The notes beneath the pieces were generated by a model, which was not told the DNA's origin, did no database searches, and saw only the letters and a list, made by a program, of their open reading frames with translations. A DNA stretch of 61,597 nt from Euryarchaeota archaeon UBA62 (GTDB lineage Archaea > Thermoplasmatota > Poseidoniia > Poseidoniales > Thalassarchaeaceae): the NCBI GenBank assembly GCA_002502095.1, contig DAPJ01000020.1:1-61597 (forward strand), in the 5' to 3' direction. Position numbers and translations under genes: made by a program. This document shows, in pieces, positions 26,079-34,032 of the stretch (positions within the stretch are counted from its first letter, which is position 1; every line of letters starts with the position of its first letter).

Positions 26079-26978
26079 TTGTCAGATGCTTTTGTTGCCT
26101 ATATCCGCCATGCAGAGAAAGTTCTACTGATGCAACGTGCTGACGAAGTCTCAGACTTCGCTGGAGCATGGGATGGTGTCTACGGAGTAGGGGATTCCAA
26201 CGACTTAGACGTGGTTGCCGCCAGAATCGAGGAAACTACTGGAATTTCCGCGGAGAGTCTGACGTTCGTTAGAGCCGGGGACGCCAGAGGACTAGAATTC
26301 GGAAATCGTCTGAACGATGTCACCCCTCTTCTATTCCTTAGCGATACAGAAGAGGTTAGTTCCAGAGGACTATACAAGAATCACAGCTGGGTCGATCCAG
26401 GTTACATCAACTGGGTAGAGCCGGATGACTCATCTGAAAGCAGGTCATCGAGGTATATGGTGCCCCAACTAGGGAACATGTACGGTGACGTCGCATCGTT
26501 CCTCTACATCCTCAAGACTAGTATGGGACAAGAACAGAATGTGGCAAGAGAAATCAGAGCTAGGCTTTCTGGAACCGGTTCCCTGCAAGACATACAGGAC
26601 AAGATCTTCGGAGTACTAAGTCCTAGCTATCTGAAGGGGTTCATTTTTGTCGAAGCTACAGCTATCCATCATGTTGAGAAGCTGATAGGAAGAGTTGGGG
26701 TTTCGGCTACGCCGATGAAGAACTGTCGAAAGGTTCTGGATGGAGAGTCCCCCTTGATGGACATACTACCATACCTAGAGCCCAAGGCGGCAACCTCGGG
26801 AATAGAGGAAGGAAACATAGTTGAAATTCGTGGAGGTGCATTCAAGGGCGCTGCGGCTCGTGTGATCGGAGTGAGTGAGTCAAAGGAAGAAGTCACCGTA
26901 GAGTTATTCGAAGCGGCCGTACCTGTGGCACTTAATATCAGAGCCGATCAAGTAAGAGTAACACAGAGGATGGAGTGA
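26079..26978 (+). CDS. spt5: Transcription elongation factor Spt5 with an N-terminal Nudix-like domain
   Basis: This protein has 299 residues, about twice the usual archaeal Spt5. Residues about 140-233 are the NGN domain (FLYILKTSMGQEQNVAREIR, then YLKGFIFVEA) and about 242-290 the KOW domain (IEEGNIVEIRGGAFKGAAARV). NGN-KOW Spt5, with Spt4, binds the RNA polymerase clamp and raises processivity. Residues about 4-117 resemble an archaeal Nudix hydrolase (AYIRHAEKVLLMQRADEV, then FAGAWDGVYGVG), but the Nudix box is degenerate. The REUxEE core reads ARIEET (48-53), keeping one of three glutamates, and the loop ahead of it is short, so hydrolase activity is unlikely. The start is TTG with AAGGAGG at the right distance. 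No frame break separates the two parts. Confidence 0.9.
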   Translation: MSDAFVAYIRHAEKVLLMQRADEVSDFAGAWDGVYGVGDSNDLDVVAARIEETTGISAESLTFVRAGDARGLEFGNRLNDVTPLLFLSDTEEVSSRGLYKNHSWVDPGYINWVEPDDSSESRSSRYMVPQLGNMYGDVASFLYILKTSMGQEQNVAREIRARLSGTGSLQDIQDKIFGVLSPSYLKGFIFVEATAIHHVEKLIGRVGVSATPMKNCRKVLDGESPLMDILPYLEPKAATSGIEEGNIVEIRGGAFKGAAARVIGVSESKEEVTVELFEAAVPVALNIRADQVRVTQRME

Positions 26979-27057
26979 GGTTTGGAGGAATAATCGATTT
27001 GCATCACTCTCAAATAGGGAAAGCAGGTCGGCGAGGCACTCAGTAGGGGGATTTAGT

Positions 27058-27336
27058 ATGTCAGCACGTAATGAGACTCCTCACAAGATCATCCAATCAC
27101 TTGGTAAGAAAAAGTGCAATGGATCGTGGGAAGAGGCTACTGAGAACCTCACTATGGAACAGGTGAAGAAGCTGGCTGAGGATCAGAAGGACAGGTTGAC
27201 CGGTGCAACGCTTTACGCAAGATGTAGAGAGGTTATGGGAACCTGCGTTTCAATGCGAGTTAATGTTGAAGGGATGTCTCCTAAGGATGCCCTTAGTGCT
27301 ATGAGCAAGGGGGATTTTGCCGAGCATTTCGCTTGA
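27058..27336 (+). CDS. rplK: 50S ribosomal protein uL11, C-terminal RNA-binding domain only
   Basis: This 92-residue protein matches only the C-terminal half of archaeal L11. It has the TP..II..LG segment, then NLTMEQVKKLAEDQKDRLTG and REVMGTCVSM followed by VNVEGMSPKDAL. L11 normally has about 140-160 residues, with an N-terminal domain (proline-rich, near VDGGKATPGPPLGP) that contacts elongation factors at the stalk base. Nothing like it is visible here. Only 79 bases separate the spt5 stop from this ATG, which has a strong site (AGGGGGA) in front. The position between spt5 and L1 is exactly that of rplK. This is either a real lineage-specific loss or the N-terminal domain is encoded elsewhere. 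Confidence 0.85.
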   Translation: MSARNETPHKIIQSLGKKKCNGSWEEATENLTMEQVKKLAEDQKDRLTGATLYARCREVMGTCVSMRVNVEGMSPKDALSAMSKGDFAEHFA

Positions 27337-27390
27337 CAATCACGAGTTGCGGGAGAGGTTTTTCCTCGTTGACCGCGGAGGTGGCTTAGA

Positions 27391-28035
27391 ATGAAGGAAA
27401 ATATACAGACTGCTATTCAACAAGCCCTAGAGGGATCTCCCGAGCGAAAGTTCGTAGAGTCAGTAGAAATTTCATTCACACTCAAGGATGTTGACTTGAA
27501 GAATCCAGCAAACAGAATTCAGGAGGAAGTAAGACTTCCATCCGGCAGAGGCAAACCTGTCAGGATTGCAATGTTCGCTGGTGGAGAGATGTCTGCGAAG
27601 GCGAGAGCCGCGGGGTTGGATGTCATAGATCCGATGACTATTGAGGACATTGGAGGAAACCGTCAGCAGGCTAGGAAAATGGCAAATAAGTATGACTTTT
27701 TCCTGTCAGAGATACCCCATATGGGTACAGTCGGTAGGTTCCTTGGGGTTGTTCTAGGACCGAGAGGGAAGATGCCAAGGCCTGTACCGCCAAATGTCGA
27801 TCCTGCGATGATTGCTAATGGACTGAAGGATACCGCAGTTGTTAGATCAAGAGATAAAATCACATTCCACGCGGCACTCGGTTCCAGAGAGCAGGGCCTT
27901 GATGACTTGACTCTTAATGCAATGGCAATTTGGAATAGGGTCATGAGCAGACTTGAGAGAGGTACAGGAAACATCAGATCTTGCTATGTCAAGACATCCA
28001 TGGGCCCGTCATGCAAGGTCGAGGTGATTGCTTGA
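27391..28035 (+). CDS. rplA: 50S ribosomal protein uL1
   Basis: This is a 214-residue L1 protein: VRLPSGRGKPVRIAMFAGGE at the domain boundary, ANKYDFFLSEIPHMGTVGRF, and the signature LGPRGKMPRPVPPN. L1 forms the mobile stalk at the tRNA exit side and in archaea can repress its own operon by binding mRNA. The ATG is preceded by GGAGGTG. Its last codons overlap the L10 start: the L10 ribosome-binding site lies within the L1 gene. Confidence 0.96.
   Translation: MKENIQTAIQQALEGSPERKFVESVEISFTLKDVDLKNPANRIQEEVRLPSGRGKPVRIAMFAGGEMSAKARAAGLDVIDPMTIEDIGGNRQQARKMANKYDFFLSEIPHMGTVGRFLGVVLGPRGKMPRPVPPNVDPAMIANGLKDTAVVRSRDKITFHAALGSREQGLDDLTLNAMAIWNRVMSRLERGTGNIRSCYVKTSMGPSCKVEVIA
28021..28026 (+). promoter_or_regulatory. 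Ribosome-binding site that decides the L10 start
   Basis: GAGGTG, inside the end of the L1 gene, lies 5 bases before TTG 28032. It supports a non-ATG start for L10 that overlaps the L1 stop (TTGA), rather than the upstream ATG 27981, which would give an unrelated N terminus. Confidence 0.65.
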
Positions 28036-29051
28036 TTCCCAAAGTAGCTGGTTGGAAGCCTGACCGTGTTGGTGAGCTGAAGGACATAGTTGGGAGAGAA
28101 GGGATTGTCGGTGTGGTAGATATCTCGGGAGTCCCCGCAAAGAATATGCTGGATATGAGAAGCTCCCTGCGTGGTATGCTGACGATGACTATGGCCAAGA
28201 AGAGCCTGATTAGGTTGGCTTGGAAAGAGGCTGGACTATCTGAAGAGAATCTTGAGAAGTTGCTTGAAGGAGCGATACAACCATGTGTCGTACATACTGA
28301 CTCACTCAACTGCTACGAATTATTCGATGAGCTCGAAAAGACGAGGCAGGGTAGAGCTGCCAAGGAAGGAGAGATTGCTCCTGAGGATATAATCGTCGAA
28401 GCGGGGCCAACTGAGTTTGGTCCTGGCCCTATAGTCGGTGAGTTCAATGCCGTTGGAATCCCAGCAAAGATAGACAAGGGTGCTGTTGCCATTCAGAAAA
28501 CTGTCACTGTTGTGAACAAGGGAGAACCAATAGAGGGGGAGCTCGGTTTGATGCTTTCCAAACTAGGAATCAACCCGATAGAAATTGGCCTCATACTGAT
28601 GGGAGTGATAGACGACGGGCAGGTTCTTTCATCGTCCGAGCTAGATCTTGATACCGATGGACTCAGAAATGACATTATCAAAGCCACTTCAGGCGCATTC
28701 AACCTGGCATGCAATGTTCAGTGGTTCTCCGATGTTACAATGCCTGCGCTACTGTCCAAGGCGAGCGGCGAGGCTCTGTCCGTTGCCTTGGAGGCTGGAG
28801 TCGTCAATGATAAGACGGCTTCCGTCATAATTTCCCGTGCAAATGCGCACGCTATGGCTATAGCTAGCCGATTAGATTCCTCAGCTCTTGACGAAGAGCT
28901 TGTCGCTGCACTGGGTGCGGTGGCGGTCTCGTCCAGTGCTGGTGCCGCAGCCTCAGAGGCGGCAGAGGATACAGCAAGTGAAGCTGTTTCCGAGGAAGAG
29001 GAGGAAGAGGAGGAAGCTGGGTTCGGTGGACTTGGCGACCTCTTCGGATGA
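28032..29051 (+). CDS. rpl10: 50S ribosomal protein uL10 (P0), stalk base
   Basis: From TTG 28032 the protein reads IPKVAGWKPDRVGELKDIV, the expected L10 N terminus, then GVVDISGVPAKNMLDMRSSLRG. About 340 residues is normal for archaeal P0. The C-terminal spine carries helices for L12 dimers, then an acidic tail and the end GFGGLGDLFG. That end is the factor-recruiting peptide shared with L12, known to bind aEF1A, aEF2 and ABCE1 in archaea. Initiation at TTG is supported by GAGGTG at the right distance and by the four-base overlap with the L1 stop, suggesting translational coupling. Confidence 0.93.
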   Translation: MIPKVAGWKPDRVGELKDIVGREGIVGVVDISGVPAKNMLDMRSSLRGMLTMTMAKKSLIRLAWKEAGLSEENLEKLLEGAIQPCVVHTDSLNCYELFDELEKTRQGRAAKEGEIAPEDIIVEAGPTEFGPGPIVGEFNAVGIPAKIDKGAVAIQKTVTVVNKGEPIEGELGLMLSKLGINPIEIGLILMGVIDDGQVLSSSELDLDTDGLRNDIIKATSGAFNLACNVQWFSDVTMPALLSKASGEALSVALEAGVVNDKTASVIISRANAHAMAIASRLDSSALDEELVAALGAVAVSSSAGAAASEAAEDTASEAVSEEEEEEEEAGFGGLGDLFG

Positions 29052-29067
29052 AAAAGAAGGTGAAAAA

Positions 29068-29376
29068 ATGGAATATGTATACGCTGCAATGCTACTGCAC
29101 TCGGCCGAGAAAGAGATTGACGAGAATGGCGTTAGCGCTGTGCTAACCGCCGCCGGAGTGGATGCTGACGGCGCCCGTGTTAAGGCACTGGTCGCTTCGT
29201 TGGGATCCGTGGACATCGGAGAAGCCATGGCTACTGCCATAGCTGCACCCGTTGCTTCGGGCGCCGCAACTGCTGCCGCTGGAGGAGCTGCTGAAGCTCC
29301 TGCTGAGGCCGCAGTTGAAGAGGAGCCTGAGGAAGACGATGGTGGCTTCGAAGGTCTCGGCTCGTTGTTCGGATAA
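29068..29376 (+). CDS. rpl12: 50S ribosomal protein P1 (archaeal L12)
   Basis: This is a 102-residue acidic stalk protein. It has the N-terminal dimerisation domain (MEYVYAAMLLHSAEKEI, then NGVSAVLTAAGVDAD), an Ala-rich hinge, an acidic stretch (VEEEPEEDDGG) and the end FEGLGSLFG. It forms dimers on L10 and recruits GTPase factors to the ribosome. I place the start at ATG 29068, 16 bases after the L10 stop with AAGAAGGTGA in front. Frames extending upstream are shadows inside L10. Confidence 0.95.
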   Translation: MEYVYAAMLLHSAEKEIDENGVSAVLTAAGVDADGARVKALVASLGSVDIGEAMATAIAAPVASGAATAAAGGAAEAPAEAAVEEEPEEDDGGFEGLGSLFG

Positions 29377-29438
29377 GCAGTATTGAATTGAACTGAATCG
29401 CGAAGGCGCTATGGGCGATAGCCTGTCAGCGACTACAT

Positions 29439-29882
29439 ATGCATTCTACCCGAGTACTGGAGATTCCAGTTTCCATCACCGCTACAGATGCAGTAAGGTA
29501 CTTCAGAATCGTATGTGAGAATCGGGGATGGCATGGTTCCAGGATCGAAGAGTCGAAAGTGGTTCACCGATGGGCCATAATTATGCCAATAACCAATTCC
29601 GCAAGAGTTCTAGGAATGGAAATTGGGGAAGGAATTGCTGACGGCCTCTCTCTGAGAGCATGGGGCTATACTCCCGGTTCAGCCGGAATAGTCACAATTG
29701 TTTCTTTTGAGATTCCTGAGTCAATAGACGGAGAGGAGTGGCTTTCCTTCCTTCGTGAATGGACTGATTCATTACCGAGATGTCCATGGAAATGGAGTTT
29801 CTGGGAGAGATCTATGATTGGATACTTCATTCCCGAATTCAGGAAATCAAAGAGGGTTTTCTCTTCTGAAGGTTTATTCTAA
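29439..29882 (+). CDS. Conserved-looking hypothetical protein
   Basis: This is a 147-residue protein I do not recognise. It appears soluble, with mixed alpha/beta character, has no signal peptide or membrane helix, and is rich in Trp near the C terminus (CPWKWSFWERS). The N-terminal stretch (LEIPVSITATDAVRYFRIVCENRGWHG) has the look of a small ligand-binding or SRPBCC-like beta fold, but this is a guess. It lies 62 bases after L12 on the same strand and could be read through from the ribosomal cluster. Codon use resembles its neighbours. Confidence 0.6.
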   Translation: MHSTRVLEIPVSITATDAVRYFRIVCENRGWHGSRIEESKVVHRWAIIMPITNSARVLGMEIGEGIADGLSLRAWGYTPGSAGIVTIVSFEIPESIDGEEWLSFLREWTDSLPRCPWKWSFWERSMIGYFIPEFRKSKRVFSSEGLF

Positions 29883-29966
29883 ACCGAATATATGATTGAA
29901 AGTGAAATTGGCTGTTTGTAAGGTAGACCAGAGAGAGGATTTGAAAGAGATGCCAATTTTGCAAGG

Positions 29967-30665
29967 TTGAGTCAGATGGTATTGGACATGCTTGACAGCC
30001 CAAGAAAAATTGGGATGGCGGCCGGTACGGTCGCTTTCATGTTTCTATTTCCAATGTACTTCGCTTGGATGCCCTTAGCGGATGAGAATTTAGTAAATGG
30101 AGGGAGCTCTGGACAGGGCGAATGGTTGGTTAGCTTCAGTGAGAGTGAGTCTATTTTCGAAGAGTCTACAGTTTTGGAAGATGGAGACACTCATATGACC
30201 GAGTTCATAGTTGGAATGGAGGATTTAGGGGACATGGAAATAGGTTTCATCGAGTTAGTTGTCCAGTGTAACGACAATGATGACCCAGGCCCCGGATTCT
30301 CAGATAGTGTGGAGGGGGTTAGCGACCTCCTTGATGTCGAGGGTTACTCCTCAGGACATATTCAAGATCAGGATGCTGAAGGAACCTGTATGGGGGGAAA
30401 TGGTGGCTTCACAATGAGATGGGATGTGACGACCAACTACACTGGTGAGAGTTTCAGTATTGCATCATCCCAGAAGACGATATATGAGACTTGGAATGAT
30501 AATGGATTTGGAATTGGTGTCTGGTCAGCTACTATATCAGCTGAGATTAACTCTGCCCCGGTGGTCGGAGGTTTTGTAGACTCTGATGAGGATTTTGACA
30601 TTATTTGGAGAATGACTACCTATGAATTGGTGATAGAAGAGTCGATGGTTGAGCCGGCTGAGTAA
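29967..30665 (+). CDS. Exported membrane-anchored hypothetical protein
   Basis: This 232-residue protein has one N-terminal membrane or signal segment (about residues 17-35, GMAAGTVAFMFLFPMYFAWM). A predicted outer domain rich in Asp, Glu, Gly and Ser follows, with two cysteines (VQCND and GTCMGG) that may form a disulfide. The outer part looks all-beta. The frame starts at TTG 29967, with ATG 29976 as an alternative. It is convergent with the YchF gene; the stops are one base apart. Function not recognised. Confidence 0.6.
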   Translation: MSQMVLDMLDSPRKIGMAAGTVAFMFLFPMYFAWMPLADENLVNGGSSGQGEWLVSFSESESIFEESTVLEDGDTHMTEFIVGMEDLGDMEIGFIELVVQCNDNDDPGPGFSDSVEGVSDLLDVEGYSSGHIQDQDAEGTCMGGNGGFTMRWDVTTNYTGESFSIASSQKTIYETWNDNGFGIGVWSATISAEINSAPVVGGFVDSDEDFDIIWRMTTYELVIEESMVEPAE

Positions 30666-30666
30666 T

Positions 30667-31962
30667 CTACGATTTGGAATGTATCCTAATCACGTCATTA
30701 TCCATCACTTCATAGTCCGAACCGATTACTCTTCCCGAGCGAGCATCAACTGCCTTGATGAATCCCTGTCCCAAATCAGTATGCACTAGAAACGCCAATT
30801 CCTTAGCAGTAGTTCCAGAAGGGACTAGAAGAGCGTCTGGAAGTATTTTGCCGTCTCCATCAGTCCAATGTGTTTCATCCTGAACTGGATATGCAACTCT
30901 TCTTCCAAGATTACCAAAAATAACCTCTCCCAGTAATCCTAGGAGGCCTCCACCCTCCCAATCTCTAAGAGATGATGAAATCGACTCAAGTGCGCTCCTC
31001 TGCTTTTCTGAGAGGCTTTTTTCTCCTGATTCCGTGATTTGAAATTCGAACTCGCCTGGTGTATTTTCAATTAGACCTGCACTAGAAGCCCTTCTCAGTG
31101 CTAGTTCGGCCTCCGCGCTTGTGGGAACTACAATTCCACCAGACTCCGAGACAATTTTCTTTAGCTCAGTCCAAGATTCTGTTGATGCCTTGTCAGCCTT
31201 ATTTGCGGCGACGAATATAGGGAACAGTTGAGTCCTAATGGCTGAAGCCAGGATTGTAATTTCGTTTTCTGTCCATGTCCAGGGCATTCCAGCATCTGGA
31301 TTCGCTTCATTTACAGATGAGATACCCACACTGACATGCCTCTCATTGGCACCGATTCCTGTGAGCCTGTCCAGAATGAAGTCATTCAGCCCTCTTTCTC
31401 CTTCTGCTTGAACTCTCCTTGCCCCCCTTTCCCATCCATTACTAAGTATTCCACTTATCCATGCATCTAGCTCTGCAGTTAGGAATTCATATTCCTGAGT
31501 AGGGTTTGATCCTCCTGAGCCAACAGGGTTTCCTTCGATATCGGTTGATCCAGAGGCATCTATGACTTGGATTAGCGCATCGCATCTTGCTAAGTCTGAG
31601 AGAAACTGATTCCCTCTTCCTCTCCCCTTATGGGCACCGGGGACTAGTCCCGCGACATCGATCATCGTAACTGGGACCAGTCTAGTATATCCCGTACATC
31701 CACCGGAGTTGGGAGCGCATATGCTACCTTTGCGTGGATCTTGATCGCCCACGCTCTCTAACCTTCCTTCCCTTTCTCTCTTTTGCCTGAGCTCGAAGCA
31801 GGCACAGGGGTCCCTCAATGGAAGCCATGCGACACCTACGTTAGGATCTATAGTGGTAAAGGGGTAGTTTGCAATCTCTACAGGGGTCTCTGTAAGTGCT
31901 GAGAATGAAGTAGATTTACCGACATTGGGCTTTCCCACTAGTCCTATTCGCATGGATATCAT
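30667..31962 (-). CDS. YchF/OLA1-family (Obg-like) GTPase
   Basis: This is a 431-residue TRAFAC-class P-loop protein: GLVGKPNVGKST (G1), the YPFTTIDPNVG switch region, DVAGLVPGAHKGRGRGNQFL (G3 and the signature), and NKAD for G4. A TGS domain ends the protein (AFLVHTDLGQGFIKAVDARS). Between G2 and G3 is a cysteine group (PCACFELRQ and SICAPNSGGC), as I recall from archaeal members. YchF proteins hydrolyse nucleotides and associate with ribosomes; the exact role is unsettled. M1 or M4 (31953) may be the start. It is separated by 23 bases from the oxidase-like gene on the same strand. Confidence 0.92.
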   Translation of the reverse strand: MISMRIGLVGKPNVGKSTSFSALTETPVEIANYPFTTIDPNVGVAWLPLRDPCACFELRQKREREGRLESVGDQDPRKGSICAPNSGGCTGYTRLVPVTMIDVAGLVPGAHKGRGRGNQFLSDLARCDALIQVIDASGSTDIEGNPVGSGGSNPTQEYEFLTAELDAWISGILSNGWERGARRVQAEGERGLNDFILDRLTGIGANERHVSVGISSVNEANPDAGMPWTWTENEITILASAIRTQLFPIFVAANKADKASTESWTELKKIVSESGGIVVPTSAEAELALRRASSAGLIENTPGEFEFQITESGEKSLSEKQRSALESISSSLRDWEGGGLLGLLGEVIFGNLGRRVAYPVQDETHWTDGDGKILPDALLVPSGTTAKELAFLVHTDLGQGFIKAVDARSGRVIGSDYEVMDNDVIRIHSKS

Positions 31963-31985
31963 TCCACGGAAGGGGCCTTATGTCC

Positions 31986-33662
31986 TCAAAGTTCGGTTGC
32001 AGAGCCTTTCTCCTCGCTCTGCTCTGACGGTGAGACTTCTGTGTCAAGAGTAGCGCCACTAGCAAGTATCTTCCTGATGGTGGTGGGCCCTGTTAAGCTG
32101 TATGACTCGATTGCTATAGATGATAAGGATGCTTTAGAAACATCACCCATAATTCGACCCCTGTACTGGCCACTGATTGTGTTAGTACAGTGGAATATTG
32201 CACCGATAACCGTACCATAGAACATCACTGATCCAACCTTTCTAAGCTCTTGATTAATCGAGGATCCTTGCTCGGCCATTGACTCGGTGAGTGCCATGTC
32301 TGTGAAGTCGGACATCAGTGTAATGAGTAGTCCCAGGAAAGCGCCTCCTGACATCATCCAGAAGGCCCATCGAGAGCGGTTGGCCGAAAGTTGGTTCCTT
32401 CCACTGGCTCTTGGTAAAACGTTCAGAGCGGCTCCTACTGACAAAGGCATCATTACAAGCCATATTGCCATCAAATCAAGAGACTGTGAAATTCCGTTCA
32501 GCTCGTTGACACCTCCGAGTGCGTCGGTCTGGACAAACAAGGACCCTATGGCAATAGGAATTAGCATCCAAGCTCCTAGGTTTAGCTCAGCAATTCCCGG
32601 AGAATCTGGATTCTCAACGAAGGCATCTGAGCCCCTCATTGTCACTAGCATGTTAGCACTGAATGCGATAATTGGAATTGCGGAGAGAGCCATTAGGAAC
32701 GATCCTGATATAACGTCTCTAGATGATGGTGCGAGTTCGTTGCTTGTGAGGGAGAATAAATCGACAACCATGGATGGATCGGTAGATCCCATTGGATTGA
32801 TTGTGATGACGGCCCCAAAGAGAGTGAATGCCACTAGCGACTTTGACCATAATGGATTCCCGGAGCCGACAGAAACAGAGTAGAGGGAAACCCCAGCAAC
32901 TCCACAGAAGAAGAAGGTCCCCCCAGCGAGGTGGAAGAGTAGCCACTGGCCTACTCCTTCGTCGAATGCACCACTTATGAAAACAGATAGGACAGCTGCT
33001 ATATTTCCAATGAATGCGAATAAAATGAGCCAACCAGGGAATGGAATCTCTTGGTTAGCATCGGAAACAGTGAGTATCAAATTGATGACTAAGGCAGTCG
33101 AAGCTAGAGTCAAGAGTAGATTTGCAATTGGAAGTATAGTGATACCGGCGATTACTGCGTTCTGGGATCCTACGAACATTAGCAATACAGATAGCGTCCA
33201 GAGAAGAGAGACCAAGGTAGCGTTTGATTCACTGGCGAGATGAGTCCCGCATAGTCTAGGAAGTGAGTAGAGGGAGGCCCCAACTACCAACATCCCGATA
33301 GCACCGAAAAGAGCAGTTAGCCTTCCCGCATATATCAGCTCTGAGGAGTTGGGGTGATAGCCCCAAGATTCGAAGCTATGCAGTGCAGTAGCATCATGAC
33401 TTAGCCATAGACCCATGAATGTGAAGGTCGAAGATGCGAAGGTCCAAACTAAACCATGGATAATCCATGTAGACGAAGACGAACCAGGTCGTCCGCTTAC
33501 AAAATCAATGGCTGGGCCCAGTGCCTTTTCCAGCATGAACATACTTAGGCCCTTGGCAACATCATTGAATATCCAGAGGCCCTTCTTAATCAGGACGAAG
33601 GATAGTGCTAGCAATAACCAGAAAGTTGCGAGAGTTGAAATTATGACATCCATAATAATCAC
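31986..33662 (-). CDS. Heme-copper-oxidase subunit I-like membrane protein (CcoN-like) lacking most metal ligands
   Basis: This 558-residue protein has about 12-14 hydrophobic helices. Segments align by eye with cbb3 oxidase subunit CcoN. AGRLTALFGAIG...YSLPRLCGTHL (112-141) corresponds to CcoN RLRPLHTNAV...Y..QR. QWLLFHLAGGTFFF (239-252) corresponds to the WYGHNAVGFF helix, and ISQSLDLMAIWLV...NVLPRASG (391-421) to the IGHVHSGALGWV helix. The ligand histidines are mostly gone: F at 119, Q393 and L395 for the HVH pair, and NPMG (289-292) where CcoN has GPHH. Only H244 remains. A membrane protein without heme a3/CuB catalysis is inferred. The 118-residue neighbour upstream may be a partner. 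The fold assignment rests on manual comparison. Confidence 0.6.
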   Translation of the reverse strand: MIIMDVIISTLATFWLLLALSFVLIKKGLWIFNDVAKGLSMFMLEKALGPAIDFVSGRPGSSSSTWIIHGLVWTFASSTFTFMGLWLSHDATALHSFESWGYHPNSSELIYAGRLTALFGAIGMLVVGASLYSLPRLCGTHLASESNATLVSLLWTLSVLLMFVGSQNAVIAGITILPIANLLLTLASTALVINLILTVSDANQEIPFPGWLILFAFIGNIAAVLSVFISGAFDEGVGQWLLFHLAGGTFFFCGVAGVSLYSVSVGSGNPLWSKSLVAFTLFGAVITINPMGSTDPSMVVDLFSLTSNELAPSSRDVISGSFLMALSAIPIIAFSANMLVTMRGSDAFVENPDSPGIAELNLGAWMLIPIAIGSLFVQTDALGGVNELNGISQSLDLMAIWLVMMPLSVGAALNVLPRASGRNQLSANRSRWAFWMMSGGAFLGLLITLMSDFTDMALTESMAEQGSSINQELRKVGSVMFYGTVIGAIFHCTNTISGQYRGRIMGDVSKASLSSIAIESYSLTGPTTIRKILASGATLDTEVSPSEQSEEKGSATEL

Positions 33663-33663
33663 C

Positions 33664-33948
33664 TCACTCGCTGGTGGCCTCCGTGAGCATAGTTGCTATG
33701 ATCGAGAATGCACCGAAGATGACTCCCAGAAGGAAGAACCATATCCCCGAGTCGAAGACCCCCTCAAACATGGGCAAGACTTCAGAAATTACTGGCATGT
33801 CCCTCCCTGGGAATAGAATCCCGTAAAGGATGAGGAAAGAGAGCATTGACACGAATCCGAGAACCACTACAACACCGGACGAAGCCGGCTCTTTCTCTCC
33901 TTGGATGAACTCATCAACTGAACTTGGTACTTCGATAGACACAGACAC
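33664..33948 (-). CDS. Small two-helix membrane protein upstream of the oxidase-like gene
   Basis: From GTG 33948 (or GTG 33942) the protein has about 94 residues with two membrane helices (SGVVVVLGFVSMLSFLILYG and SGIWFFLLGVIFGAFSIIAT) joined by a loop with acidic and proline residues. The frame runs open to 34020, but the first 24 residues are basic and unlike the rest. It ends one base before the oxidase-like ORF on the same strand, so the two are very likely cotranscribed. It may be an accessory subunit. I do not recognise the family. Confidence 0.6.
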   Translation of the reverse strand: MSVSIEVPSSVDEFIQGEKEPASSGVVVVLGFVSMLSFLILYGILFPGRDMPVISEVLPMFEGVFDSGIWFFLLGVIFGAFSIIATMLTEATSE

Positions 33949-34032
33949 ACACCCCGCGAAACGCGATAGAAGCGGACCGAACCAACGGAGATGGCCCCTT
34001 AAGCATTGGGCGAGGGACATAGTCCCTCAGTG

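Noticed and set aside
26979..27057. Missing L11 N-terminal domain due to a frameshift just upstream
   Set aside because: Only 79 bases are available and none of the frames encodes the proline-rich N-terminal motif, so a simple frameshift cannot explain it.
27981..28031. L10 starting at the ATG 27981 inside L1
   Set aside because: The extra 17 residues are unrelated to L10; TTG 28032 has a proper ribosome-binding site and the right N terminus.
32287..32883. 198-codon open frame on the plus strand
   Set aside because: It is antisense to the oxidase-like membrane protein; the hydrophobic helix pattern is on the minus strand.
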